Below, one piece after another: positions 1-5,534 of a DNA stretch of 5,534 bases. Numbering within the stretch: position 1 is the first letter of the stretch; each line of letters begins with the position of its first letter. The notes under the pieces were generated by a model that was given only the letters and a program-made list of their open reading frames with translations, was not told the origin of the DNA and made no database searches. The translations under genes were made by a program, and so were the position numbers. The DNA is from Cytophagales bacterium. Its GTDB lineage: Bacteria; Bacteroidota; Bacteroidia; Cytophagales; Cyclobacteriaceae. The DNA lies in assembly GCA_003537495.1 (NCBI GenBank), contig DPSB01000367.1:1-5534 (forward strand), written 5' to 3'.

Positions 1-1
1 C

Positions 2-233
2 CTTAAGAAAATTATTCAAACTACAGATCAGGCTTTCTTTAAATGGGCGATTGATAAAATTGTTCGTTGGAGAAATACCAATAAACCTATGAAATACTAT
101 AAAAATTCATGGGGATGTAGATAGGATTTTGCCAGCAAAACAGGCCGATTATATTATCAATGGAGGCGGACATTTTATGATTGTTAACAAAGCTTCTGAA
201 ATTTCAGAGATTTTGAATAAAATCCCTTCCTAA
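2..233 (+). pseudogene. alpha/beta-hydrolase family protein, C-terminal part, frameshifted
   Basis: This is the 3' end of a gene that begins left of the window. Frame 2 reads LKKIIQTTDQAFFKWAIDKI and onward, then meets TAG at 122-124. The frame starting at 102 carries the expected continuation, IHGDVDRILPAKQ, then NGGGHFMIVNKASEISEILN and a TAA at 231-233. In alpha/beta hydrolases the Asp of the HGDxDxxxP segment and the His of GGHFM would be the acid and histidine of the catalytic triad; the nucleophile serine would lie upstream, outside the window. The two halves join smoothly if one A is removed from the A5 run at 101-105 (reading YYK-IHGD). The downstream frame has its own stop at 90-92, so the shift must lie between about 93 and 124. 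It is either a real inactivating indel or a homopolymer sequencing error. The substrate cannot be told. The fragment is visibly more AT-rich than the genes to its right and is probably unrelated to them in function. Confidence 0.72.
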
Positions 234-238
234 CCTTC

Positions 239-254
239 TCACATCATTATGTGA
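239..254. repeat. perfect inverted repeat, 6-bp stem with 4-base loop
   Basis: TCACAT at 239-244 and ATGTGA at 249-254 are exact reverse complements separated by CATT. The dyad starts six bases after the hydrolase stop and ends 13 bases before the candidate -7 box of the next gene. No T-run follows the second arm, so it is a poor match to an intrinsic terminator. It lies about where a -33 element would sit, so an operator role is possible, but a six-bp dyad can occur by chance in intergenic DNA. Confidence 0.45.
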
Positions 255-267
255 TACCCTCGCGCTC

Positions 268-275
268 TATATTTG
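268..275 (+). promoter_or_regulatory. candidate Bacteroidota -7 promoter element (TAnnTTTG)
   Basis: TATATTTG matches the Bacteroidota -7 consensus TAnnTTTG at every fixed base. It ends 14 bases before the ATG at 290, which would give a very short leader. No clear TTTG -33 element is visible 17-23 bases upstream; the inverted repeat at 239-254 occupies that place. If real, it would drive the PorP/SprF gene and probably the large gene behind it. The match is short and the -33 half is missing, so this is tentative. Confidence 0.35.
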
Positions 276-289
276 GTGAGATTTGGTTT

Positions 290-1192
290 ATGAAAATCCT
301 AACCACCCTCGCCCTTTTGTTGTTTGCCACACTTTCGTTTGCACAGCAAGACCCCATTTATTCGCAATACTTGTTTAACCCGCTGCTGGTTAATCCTGCT
401 TATGCCGGGCTTAACAATCGTTTTAATGGCTCTATAGGGTATCGCACCCAATGGATGGGATTGGAAGGTCAGCCGCAAACGATTAATGCCAGCTTGCATT
501 CTTCGCTGGTACAAAATAAAGTTGGCCTGGGCTTGTTGGTTATGAACGATCGCATCGGCAACCTGAATACTACCGAAATCAATACCACCTTTGCGTACAA
601 ACTGCAGTTGGAAAACAAAACGATTAGTTTTGGTATGCAGGCCGGGGTTCAAAACTTCAATAGTTCCATGAATGGTGTTAATCCGTTCGATCCTTCAGAT
701 GATTTATTTTTAGATGGCGAACGCGGCACCCGTATTAACCTCGGTGCAGGGCTGGCGTTAAAAAGTGATAATTATTTTATTGGATTATCGGTACCCCGCT
801 TGTTACCTACTACGTTCAAAAGTGGCGATCAGGAATTTGATCTCTACAATCAACACCTTTACCTGATGGGTGCTTATGTACATTATTTGAATGAACATAT
901 TCAGGTAAAACCAACCGTGTTGCTGCGCGGAGTAAAAGGTGCACCCGCTTCTGTAGATGTGGCCCTCAACTTTAATTTTAATGCCATCCACACAGCCGGA
1001 ATATTTACGCGTAACTTTAATACATACGGTATCATGTTGCAAACTTTATTGAAAGAACAATACCGGTTTGGTTATGTATTTGAAATGCCAACCGGAAAAT
1101 CGGTGGGCACACAGTTTACCACACACGAAATTATGTTGGGGATTCAGCTATCAGCATTCGATTTTCATGAACGCTCGTTGAGTAATTTTTAA
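290..1192 (+). CDS. PorP/SprF family type IX secretion system outer-membrane protein
   Basis: This 300-residue protein, a usual length for the family, is predicted to be an outer-membrane beta-barrel. Residues 1-18 form a signal peptide (MKILTTLALLLFATLSFA) with probable cleavage before QQ. The mature N-terminus carries the family hallmark DPIYSQYLFNPLLVNPAYAG (21-40), followed by RTQWMGLEGQPQT (52-64) and KVGLGLLVMNDRIG. Alternating hydrophobic strands continue to a C-terminal Phe, common in outer-membrane barrels. The ATG at 290 is preferred over a GTG at 251 in the same frame because the signal peptide starts exactly there and the GTG lies inside an inverted repeat. In T9SS bacteria PorP and SprF proteins support export or surface attachment of particular cargo; SprF serves the gliding adhesin SprB. 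Genomes often carry many paralogues, so porP or sprF orthology cannot be claimed. The next gene begins three bases after the stop, implying one transcript and probably one functional unit. No clear Shine-Dalgarno site is seen, as is usual in this phylum. Confidence 0.93.
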   Translation: MKILTTLALLLFATLSFAQQDPIYSQYLFNPLLVNPAYAGLNNRFNGSIGYRTQWMGLEGQPQTINASLHSSLVQNKVGLGLLVMNDRIGNLNTTEINTTFAYKLQLENKTISFGMQAGVQNFNSSMNGVNPFDPSDDLFLDGERGTRINLGAGLALKSDNYFIGLSVPRLLPTTFKSGDQEFDLYNQHLYLMGAYVHYLNEHIQVKPTVLLRGVKGAPASVDVALNFNFNAIHTAGIFTRNFNTYGIMLQTLLKEQYRFGYVFEMPTGKSVGTQFTTHEIMLGIQLSAFDFHERSLSNF

Positions 1193-1195
1193 ACT

Positions 1196-4100
1196 ATGAA
1201 ACAATTTGTTCTAGGCATATTTTTGCTATTTCCAATTGTGTTGCAAGCTCAAATCACCAGCACATTTGATGTAGATGCCGAAGGGTGGACCGCTGCGCAC
1301 ACCGGTGGTACTGCCGCAACCTTTAATCATCAGGTTACAGGTGGTAATCCAAATGGGTTTGTTTCGGTGGCACCACCTACAGCAGGCGGGTCTGTAAACA
1401 CTAGCTTTAGCTGGTACTGGAATGCACCCAACACTTTTTTTGGCAATTATGATTTTTCGTATGGCTCAAATTTAAAACTCGATTTGCAACAATCTGTTGC
1501 CGGTACCGATAACACACAAAGTGACATTATTATTTACAGTGGCAGCAACACGCTTCATTTCAATTTCGCTACCAAGCCCGCAGTAAGCCCGACATGGACA
1601 AGCTATACTGTTGCGTTGGATGAAACAGCTGGTTGGCGTTGGGGATCAGTTGGTGGTGCGTTAGCCTTGAAAGCTCAAATAAAAATTGTACTGGCTAATA
1701 TTACCGGTATTCGCATTCGTTGCAAGTACAGCAATACGACAGGCTATACAAGTGGCCTTGATAATGTTACAATCGAAAAAAGAACCCTTGAATCAAGCCC
1801 CGTCATTAGTTCATTCTCTCCAGCTTCTGCTTTGCCTGGTGAAACCGTAACGATAACCGGAAACAACTTCGGCTCAACAGTAAATAATAACATAGTATAT
1901 TTTGGTTTGGTAAGAGCTTCGGTTATTTCTGGTAACTCCACACAACTTACTGTTCAAGTTCCATCCGCAGCTACACTTGCTCCTATTTCAGTTATCAATA
2001 CTACTACCAATCTGGTTGCCGTTTCAACGTCCGACTTTCAACCGTTAATTTTTTCCGATCCTGATTTTATTGGGCATCTGTTACCAGGTTCATTCAGCAA
2101 CAATGTAATTGTTCCGTATGGCGATTTTAATGATAACGGGTTAGCCGGTGGTGCCATGGGCGATATTGATGGCGATGGCTGGCTGGATCTTGTGGCCTTC
2201 GAAGACCCAGGTGAGTTTGCCATTTTTCTGAATCAGCGCCAATCTGGAAATCTATCTGCATCATCGTTCGCACCCAAGGTTCAGATTCCTTCGGGTGAAC
2301 TGGGACAAGGTAACTCGAGTGGCACCATTCTTCACGACTTCGATAATGATGGTAAAATTGATATTGCCACTTACTTCCGAGGGGCTAGTCCATCCCTAAC
2401 CGGAGGCTTTACCATAAGCAGAAATATTAGCACACCGGGAACTGTTTCATTCGAACCAGCCGAGCAATTTTATAATGTGGGTATCTTTTGCTCCGGATTT
2501 GATGTGGCAGATTTAGATGGTGATGGTCGGTTGGATTTCTTACTCAACTCCAGCGGATTATATTTTGCTCAAAACATCAGCACGCCTGGTAACATCGAGT
2601 TTGCTACACTTCGCTTTTTAAATGCATCGGGTGGAGCCGTTTCCACAAAAGATTTAGATGGAGATGGTAAACCCGAAGTTATGGTAGTAGGTTCCGGTAG
2701 TTTTAATCTGTTGGAGAATATCTCCACAGTAGGCAATATTCAATTTGCGGCACCCGTAAATTTTCCGGGCAGTGCAGTAAGTGGAATTACACTCGCAGAT
2801 TTAGATAGCGATACCAAACCCGATATCCTATACTATCGTATCAATGGTTTTAATGATTATGACCTGATAATTAAAAAAAATATTCATACAACAGGTGCTC
2901 TATCCGCTGCCTCTTTTGATGCTGACATTATTGTATCGAAGGTTGGAAGGGCATACTCTCAACGCGTGGCTGATCTGAATGGCGATGGTAAACCTGACAT
3001 TCTTATTGCATTAAATAGCGGCAGTACAGGCTATGGCTTTGGAGTATTTGAAAGTAAAGTTGAGCCAGGCATATTGAATACTTCTTCTTTCTTTCCATTG
3101 ATTGAATATGAAGAAACATCGAACGGGGTTTTAGCCATACCACTAATTGGTGATTTGAATGGCGATCTGCTTCCCGATGTAGTGGGTTTTGCCAGTAGCG
3201 ATGGTGGCGAACATGGATTGATTCTCTACACCAATCAAACCATTGCAGCTCCCAACATTTCTGTCAATACGGTTTCGCCATTGGCAGCACCTGTGGGTAG
3301 TACCGTTACGATAACGGGAAATAAATTTTCTTCCGACATTACCAGGAACACGGTTTGGTTTGGTGCAGTAAAAGCACAAGTTCTTACTGCAAGCAAAAAC
3401 GAAATCACAGTGACTGTTCCGCCCGGTGCCAGCTATGAGCGCGTAAGCGTTACGCGCGATAATAGAACTTCGCGGTATCACTTACCTTTCTCAACCACGT
3501 TTTCATCGGGCGTAACTTTCGATGGCACTTCTTTTGGCACACCGGTAACCTTTCCTGTCACCGGTGCTGATTATGATGTAGAAGCTGCCGACTTAAATGG
3601 TGATGGTAAACCTGAACTTGTTGCCGAATCGCGCGTGGTAACCGGGATAATCCGAAACTATGCGTGGTCGTTTGAAAATGTCCACACCACTGGTGCTATT
3701 TCAACCAGTTCATTTATTATCAGTGATACTACGAATGAGTCAGCCATCAATCTACGATTGGTCGATTTGGATGAAGATGGTAGACAAGATATTGTTTCTC
3801 AAACTGCGATGTTTCGAAATTCAACTCTAACGAATGAAATCGAATTTGATAATAATGTAAATGGGGTAACAGGACTCAATCAAAATTGGGCCGACTTTGA
3901 CTTAGATGGCAAAACCGATGTGATTACAACCGATGGCGGAACCAGTTTATTGCTCTGGAGAAACAGAACCAAACCCGGACCATTTCGCACAGGTGCATTT
4001 TCTACTTTTAGTGCTGCGATTGGATTAAGTAAACCCTCGGCAAATGGCGGTACAGCGGTAGGCGATTTTGACAATGATGGTTTTGTTGACATTGCAAGTG

Positions 4101-5534
4101 CAAACCCGAATACGGATAACATGCGTGTATGGCGCAATACGGGTGGCTTTCCGTTAAGCACATCGCAATTTACGTTGGTTGGCGATTTAGCTACTGGCGA
4201 TAATCCGGGCCGTATGTACACAGGCGATTTTGATCGGGATGGAAAACTTGACCTACTCGTGTATCATGGAGCTGGAACCAATAATACGATGCTGACCATT
4301 TTCCACAACACCAGTACAGTTGGTAACATAACCTTTACTCGCATTGACCTAATAAACCCAAGCGCAACCACAGTTGCCACCGTTGCCGATTTAGATGGTG
4401 ATGGTAAACCCGAAATCATTACCACCAGCGAAACCGGTAATCGCTTTTCGATTTTTAAAAACATTCATACCAGCGGAGCATTAACAGCTGCTTCATTTGC
4501 AGCACCTTTTAATACAACGGTTACTGCGCCCCGTGGTATTACTACGGGCGATTTAAATTTAGACGGCAAACCTGAAATTATTCTTACGCGTGCTGCGGGC
4601 CTGCTCGTGGTGTATGAAAATCTCGTGCCTACCATTGCTATCACTATTTCCCAACAACCAGCTTCACCCTACTATGCTTGCGAAGATGGAACAGCCACGT
4701 TTACCACCGCTGCTTCCGGCACTACCAATATCACGTATCAGTGGCAAAAGTTTGATGGTAGTGTATTTGTTGATCTGGCGAATAGTACAACCTTTAGTGG
4801 CGTTACTTCTCCTACCCTTACCATCAATAATGTATCTTCATCCGAATCGGGCGAGTACCAATGTGTCATCTCGGGCGACTTTGCTGCGCCTGTTACAACC
4901 GATGCAGCCGATCTTGTGTTTAACAGTTTGCCCTCACCACCCGATGTAGTGAATGGTGTTAGTTGCGGACCGGGTGTGGTATTGCTCACCGCTTCGGGTG
5001 GAAGTCCGGGTGATTATCGTTGGTACTCCGGTTCACCACTCACGCTCATTGCTGGCGAACAAAATGAAACACTTATTACGCCTTCGTTAACCGCCAATAC
5101 AACTTATCATGTTTCGTTAACAGATACATTTTGCGAAAGTGTGCCGGTGCAGATAACCGCTATCATCAGCACTCCTCCGGCAAAACCAGTTATTACGGCA
5201 AGTGTAACCCCAGTGGGTGGCGAAATCACTGCCTGTGAATCTACAGTACTTACACTTTCGGCTCCGGCTGGTTTTAGTAGCTATCAGTGGTTCGATACAT
5301 CGGGTTATCCGTTTGGTTCTACTCAAACTGTAACGATTATCGATAGCGACATCTATTCGGTGTTAGTGGTAAATGCCGATGGTTGCAGTAGTGAAGAGTC
5401 GGATGCATTGAGCGTAACGATTGTACCCGAGCCTTGCACCAACACGGCTCCGGTTATTACCACTTCCACGTTATCTACTACATTGGGTCAATCTGTTTCA
5501 ATCGATCTGTTAAGTTTAATTTCAGATGCGGATG
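1196..5534 (+). CDS. giant secreted FG-GAP/TIG/Ig-repeat protein, probable T9SS cargo adhesin (3' end outside window)
   Basis: One open frame runs from ATG 1196 to the window edge without a stop: 1446 complete codons, C-terminus missing. Residues 1-18 (MKQFVLGIFLLFPIVLQA) are a signal peptide, cleaved before QIT. Domains in order: laminin-B-like (23-194), TIG (200-284), propeller with seven DxDxDG-type motifs (285-682), TIG (686-766), second seven-motif propeller (767-1144), Ig-like (1146-1242), Ig_7-like (1244-1328), Ig/PKD-like (1329-1412), and the start of a cadherin-like domain (1415 on). No enzyme motif is seen. The make-up suggests a calcium-stabilised cell-surface or released adhesin or carbohydrate-binding protein. 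The ATG follows the PorP/SprF stop by three bases, indicating co-transcription with its probable secretion partner. A C-terminal type B (gliding-motility/CHU_C) sorting domain is expected from the context but cannot be seen. Binding target unknown. The frame is the same at both ends, so there is no net frameshift. Confidence 0.93.
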   Translation, partial: MKQFVLGIFLLFPIVLQAQITSTFDVDAEGWTAAHTGGTAATFNHQVTGGNPNGFVSVAPPTAGGSVNTSFSWYWNAPNTFFGNYDFSYGSNLKLDLQQSVAGTDNTQSDIIIYSGSNTLHFNFATKPAVSPTWTSYTVALDETAGWRWGSVGGALALKAQIKIVLANITGIRIRCKYSNTTGYTSGLDNVTIEKRTLESSPVISSFSPASALPGETVTITGNNFGSTVNNNIVYFGLVRASVISGNSTQLTVQVPSAATLAPISVINTTTNLVAVSTSDFQPLIFSDPDFIGHLLPGSFSNNVIVPYGDFNDNGLAGGAMGDIDGDGWLDLVAFEDPGEFAIFLNQRQSGNLSASSFAPKVQIPSGELGQGNSSGTILHDFDNDGKIDIATYFRGASPSLTGGFTISRNISTPGTVSFEPAEQFYNVGIFCSGFDVADLDGDGRLDFLLNSSGLYFAQNISTPGNIEFATLRFLNASGGAVSTKDLDGDGKPEVMVVGSGSFNLLENISTVGNIQFAAPVNFPGSAVSGITLADLDSDTKPDILYYRINGFNDYDLIIKKNIHTTGALSAASFDADIIVSKVGRAYSQRVADLNGDGKPDILIALNSGSTGYGFGVFESKVEPGILNTSSFFPLIEYEETSNGVLAIPLIGDLNGDLLPDVVGFASSDGGEHGLILYTNQTIAAPNISVNTVSPLAAPVGSTVTITGNKFSSDITRNTVWFGAVKAQVLTASKNEITVTVPPGASYERVSVTRDNRTSRYHLPFSTTFSSGVTFDGTSFGTPVTFPVTGADYDVEAADLNGDGKPELVAESRVVTGIIRNYAWSFENVHTTGAISTSSFIISDTTNESAINLRLVDLDEDGRQDIVSQTAMFRNSTLTNEIEFDNNVNGVTGLNQNWADFDLDGKTDVITTDGGTSLLLWRNRTKPGPFRTGAFSTFSAAIGLSKPSANGGTAVGDFDNDGFVDIASANPNTDNMRVWRNTGGFPLSTSQFTLVGDLATGDNPGRMYTGDFDRDGKLDLLVYHGAGTNNTMLTIFHNTSTVGNITFTRIDLINPSATTVATVADLDGDGKPEIITTSETGNRFSIFKNIHTSGALTAASFAAPFNTTVTAPRGITTGDLNLDGKPEIILTRAAGLLVVYENLVPTIAITISQQPASPYYACEDGTATFTTAASGTTNITYQWQKFDGSVFVDLANSTTFSGVTSPTLTINNVSSSESGEYQCVISGDFAAPVTTDAADLVFNSLPSPPDVVNGVSCGPGVVLLTASGGSPGDYRWYSGSPLTLIAGEQNETLITPSLTANTTYHVSLTDTFCESVPVQITAIISTPPAKPVITASVTPVGGEITACESTVLTLSAPAGFSSYQWFDTSGYPFGSTQTVTIIDSDIYSVLVVNADGCSSEESDALSVTIVPEPCTNTAPVITTSTLSTTLGQSVSIDLLSLISDAD
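1262..1777 (+). other. laminin-B-like domain of the large protein
   Basis: Residues 23-194 begin with FDVDAEGWTAAHTGG and end with TGIRIRCKY...GLDNVTIEK. This fits the laminin B (laminin IV-type) pattern: an opening F-D-x-D-x-E-G-W, a GGNPNGFVSV stretch, aromatic WYWNAP (73-78), a central DIIIYSGSN strand, PTWTSYTVALDE (W134), a GW (146-147), and a closing G-L-D-N-V with D189. In Bacteroidota secreted proteins such jelly-roll domains are thought to bind glycans or other surfaces, but the ligand here is unknown. It lies directly after the signal peptide, so it would form the outer tip if the C-terminus is anchored. Confidence 0.75.
1793..2047 (+). other. TIG/IPT domain 1 of the large protein
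   Basis: Residues 200-284 contain PVISSFSPASALPGETVTI, then TGNNFG, VYFGLVRASVIS and LTVQVPSAA. This is the classic IPT/TIG immunoglobulin-like fold signature (SP...GxxVTITGxxF...N.V.FG...A.V......L...VP). It acts as a structural module just before the first propeller, and closely resembles the TIG domain before the second propeller. Confidence 0.85.
2048..3241 (+). repeat. FG-GAP/VCBS beta-propeller 1, seven calcium-loop motifs
   Basis: Seven DxDxDG-type loops start at residues 323 (DIDGDGWLD), 381 (DFDNDGKID), 439 (DLDGDGRLD), 486 (DLDGDGKPE), 535 (DLDSDTKPD), 593 (DLNGDGKPD) and 653 (DLNGDLLPD), spaced 47-60 residues. Most blades also share an N-x-[ST]-x-x-G-x-[IVL] stretch after the inner strand, for example at 410, 460, 508 and 562. 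Seven repeats is the number needed to close an integrin-alpha-like propeller. Loops five and seven lack the Gly at position six but keep the acidic or Asn ligands at positions 1, 3, 5 and 9. The region is a structural or binding platform; no catalytic motif is visible. Confidence 0.88.
3251..3493 (+). other. TIG/IPT domain 2 of the large protein
   Basis: Residues 686-766 read PNISVNTVSPLAAPVGSTVT, then ITGNKFSSD, NTVWFGAVKAQVLT and ITVTVPPGA. They share SP, VTITGN, the N-x-V-x-FG-x-V-x-A-x-V pattern and the VP turn with TIG domain 1, which starts about 484 residues earlier. It separates the two propellers and opens the second copy of the TIG-propeller unit. Confidence 0.85.
3494..4627 (+). 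repeat. FG-GAP/VCBS beta-propeller 2, seven calcium-loop motifs
   Basis: Seven DxDxDG-type loops start at residues 799 (DLNGDGKPE), 857 (DLDEDGRQD), 900 (DFDLDGKTD), 957 (DFDNDGFVD), 1011 (DFDRDGKLD), 1065 (DLDGDGKPE) and 1119 (DLNLDGKPE), spaced 43-58 residues. All seven keep ligand positions 1, 3, 5 and 9 and the Gly at position six. Linking strands again carry N-x-x-T-x-G at 828, 1038 and 1089, with weaker versions at 875, 923 and 981. The count again fits one closed seven-bladed propeller. Confidence 0.88.
4631..4921 (+). other. Ig-like domain (I-set type) of the large protein
   Basis: Residues 1146-1242 show the immunoglobulin pattern: ISQQPASPYYACEDGTATFT with C1162, YQWQK with W1183, TLTINNVSSSESGEYQCVIS with C1223. 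The pair C1162/C1223 would form the core disulfide, and the S-G-E-Y-x-C motif is typical of I-set/Ig_2 domains. It starts the C-terminal stalk-like region right after propeller 2. Confidence 0.82.
4925..5179 (+). other. Ig-like domain of the Bacteroidota CHU_C-associated (Ig_7) type
   Basis: Residues 1244-1328 contain PPDVVNGVSCGPGVVLLTAS (C1257), YRWYSG (W1276), ITPSLTANTTYHVSLTD and FCES (C1313). The order CGxGxVxLTASGG, RWY, LTANTTYxVS, C-E-S matches Ig-like domains that commonly precede gliding-motility-associated C-terminal domains in Bacteroidota. It supports, but does not prove, a T9SS sorting domain further downstream. Confidence 0.75.
5180..5431 (+). other. second Ig/PKD-like domain of the large protein
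   Basis: Residues 1329-1412 contain ITACESTVLTLSAP (C1347), YQWFDTSG (W1365), IYSVLVVNADGCSSEES (C1397) and ALSVTIVPEP. The Y-x-W...Y-x-V-x-V-x-x-x-x-G-C-S pattern is typical of Ig/PKD-like repeats in large Bacteroidota surface proteins. C1347 and C1397 could pair. The exact family cannot be settled by eye. Confidence 0.65.
5438..5533 (+). other. start of a cadherin-like/tandem Ig-like domain, cut by window edge
   Basis: Residues 1415-1446 read TNTAPVITTSTLSTTLGQS, then VSIDLLSLISDAD. The N-x-A-P-x-I opening and the L-x-x-L-I-S-D-x-D segment are typical of cadherin-like domains (NxAPxxxxxxxxxxxG....D.....SDxDG), whose Asp residues bind calcium. Only about a third of a domain is present. Confidence 0.6.

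Noticed and set aside
239..254. Intrinsic terminator for the hydrolase gene
   Set aside because: The stem is only six AT-containing base pairs and no T-run follows on the + strand.
251..289. GTG start at 251 extending the PorP/SprF protein by 13 residues
   Set aside because: The extension precedes a perfect signal peptide start at ATG 290, overlaps the inverted repeat and contains the candidate -7 box.
2873..2880. A8 homopolymer inside the large gene as a possible phase-variation switch
   Set aside because: The frame is intact on both sides and the tract encodes a normal IKKN stretch in a blade; one tract without evidence of length variation is not enough.
3880..4221. Longest - strand open frames (also at 299-652 and 3143-3481)
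   Set aside because: They are antisense to well-supported coding sequence, show no family motifs, and arise from the repetitive GAT/GGT codons on the other strand.
1793..4627. CRISPR array or other DNA-level tandem repeat
   Set aside because: The periodicity is at protein level (FG-GAP blades); spacing varies from 43 to 60 codons and most copies differ at synonymous sites.
4590..4949. A 119-codon + strand open frame
   Set aside because: It is out of frame with the large gene across the propeller 2/Ig-like region, whose frame shows clear domain motifs; the alternative product is low-complexity Leu/Pro-rich with no recognisable domain.

Overview
The window looks like chromosomal DNA of a Bacteroidota member, probably a Cytophagales-type gliding or adhesive bacterium. 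This rests on a PorP/SprF-family outer-membrane protein (found with the type IX secretion system, T9SS), a neighbouring giant secreted multi-domain protein of the T9SS-cargo kind, a match to the Bacteroidota -7 promoter consensus (TAnnTTTG), and the lack of strong Shine-Dalgarno sites. Genus and species cannot be assigned from the sequence alone.

Layout. Positions 2-233 hold the 3' end of an alpha/beta-hydrolase gene whose reading frame is broken by one extra A in an A5 run (101-105). The 56-base gap that follows contains a perfect 6-bp inverted repeat (239-254) and a candidate -7 box (268-275). A complete PorP/SprF-family gene occupies 290-1192. Three bases later a very large open frame starts at 1196 and runs off the right edge without a stop, giving at least 1446 residues. 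All convincing genes are on the + strand. Open frames on the - strand, and a short + strand one at 4590, are shadows of the large gene.

The large protein reads: signal peptide, laminin-B-like domain, TIG domain, seven-motif FG-GAP/VCBS beta-propeller, second TIG domain, second seven-motif propeller, two or three Ig-like/PKD-like domains, and the start of a cadherin-like domain cut by the window edge. The TIG-plus-propeller unit is therefore present twice, with 14 calcium-loop motifs in total.

How they may work together: PorP/SprF proteins are known to be needed for export or surface attachment of T9SS cargo with type B C-terminal sorting domains, SprF with the adhesin SprB being the model pair. 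The 3-base spacing suggests that the two genes are co-transcribed and that the PorP/SprF protein is the dedicated partner of the giant protein. The sorting domain that would test this lies beyond the window. The families are all known; what may be new is the particular cargo architecture and its pairing.
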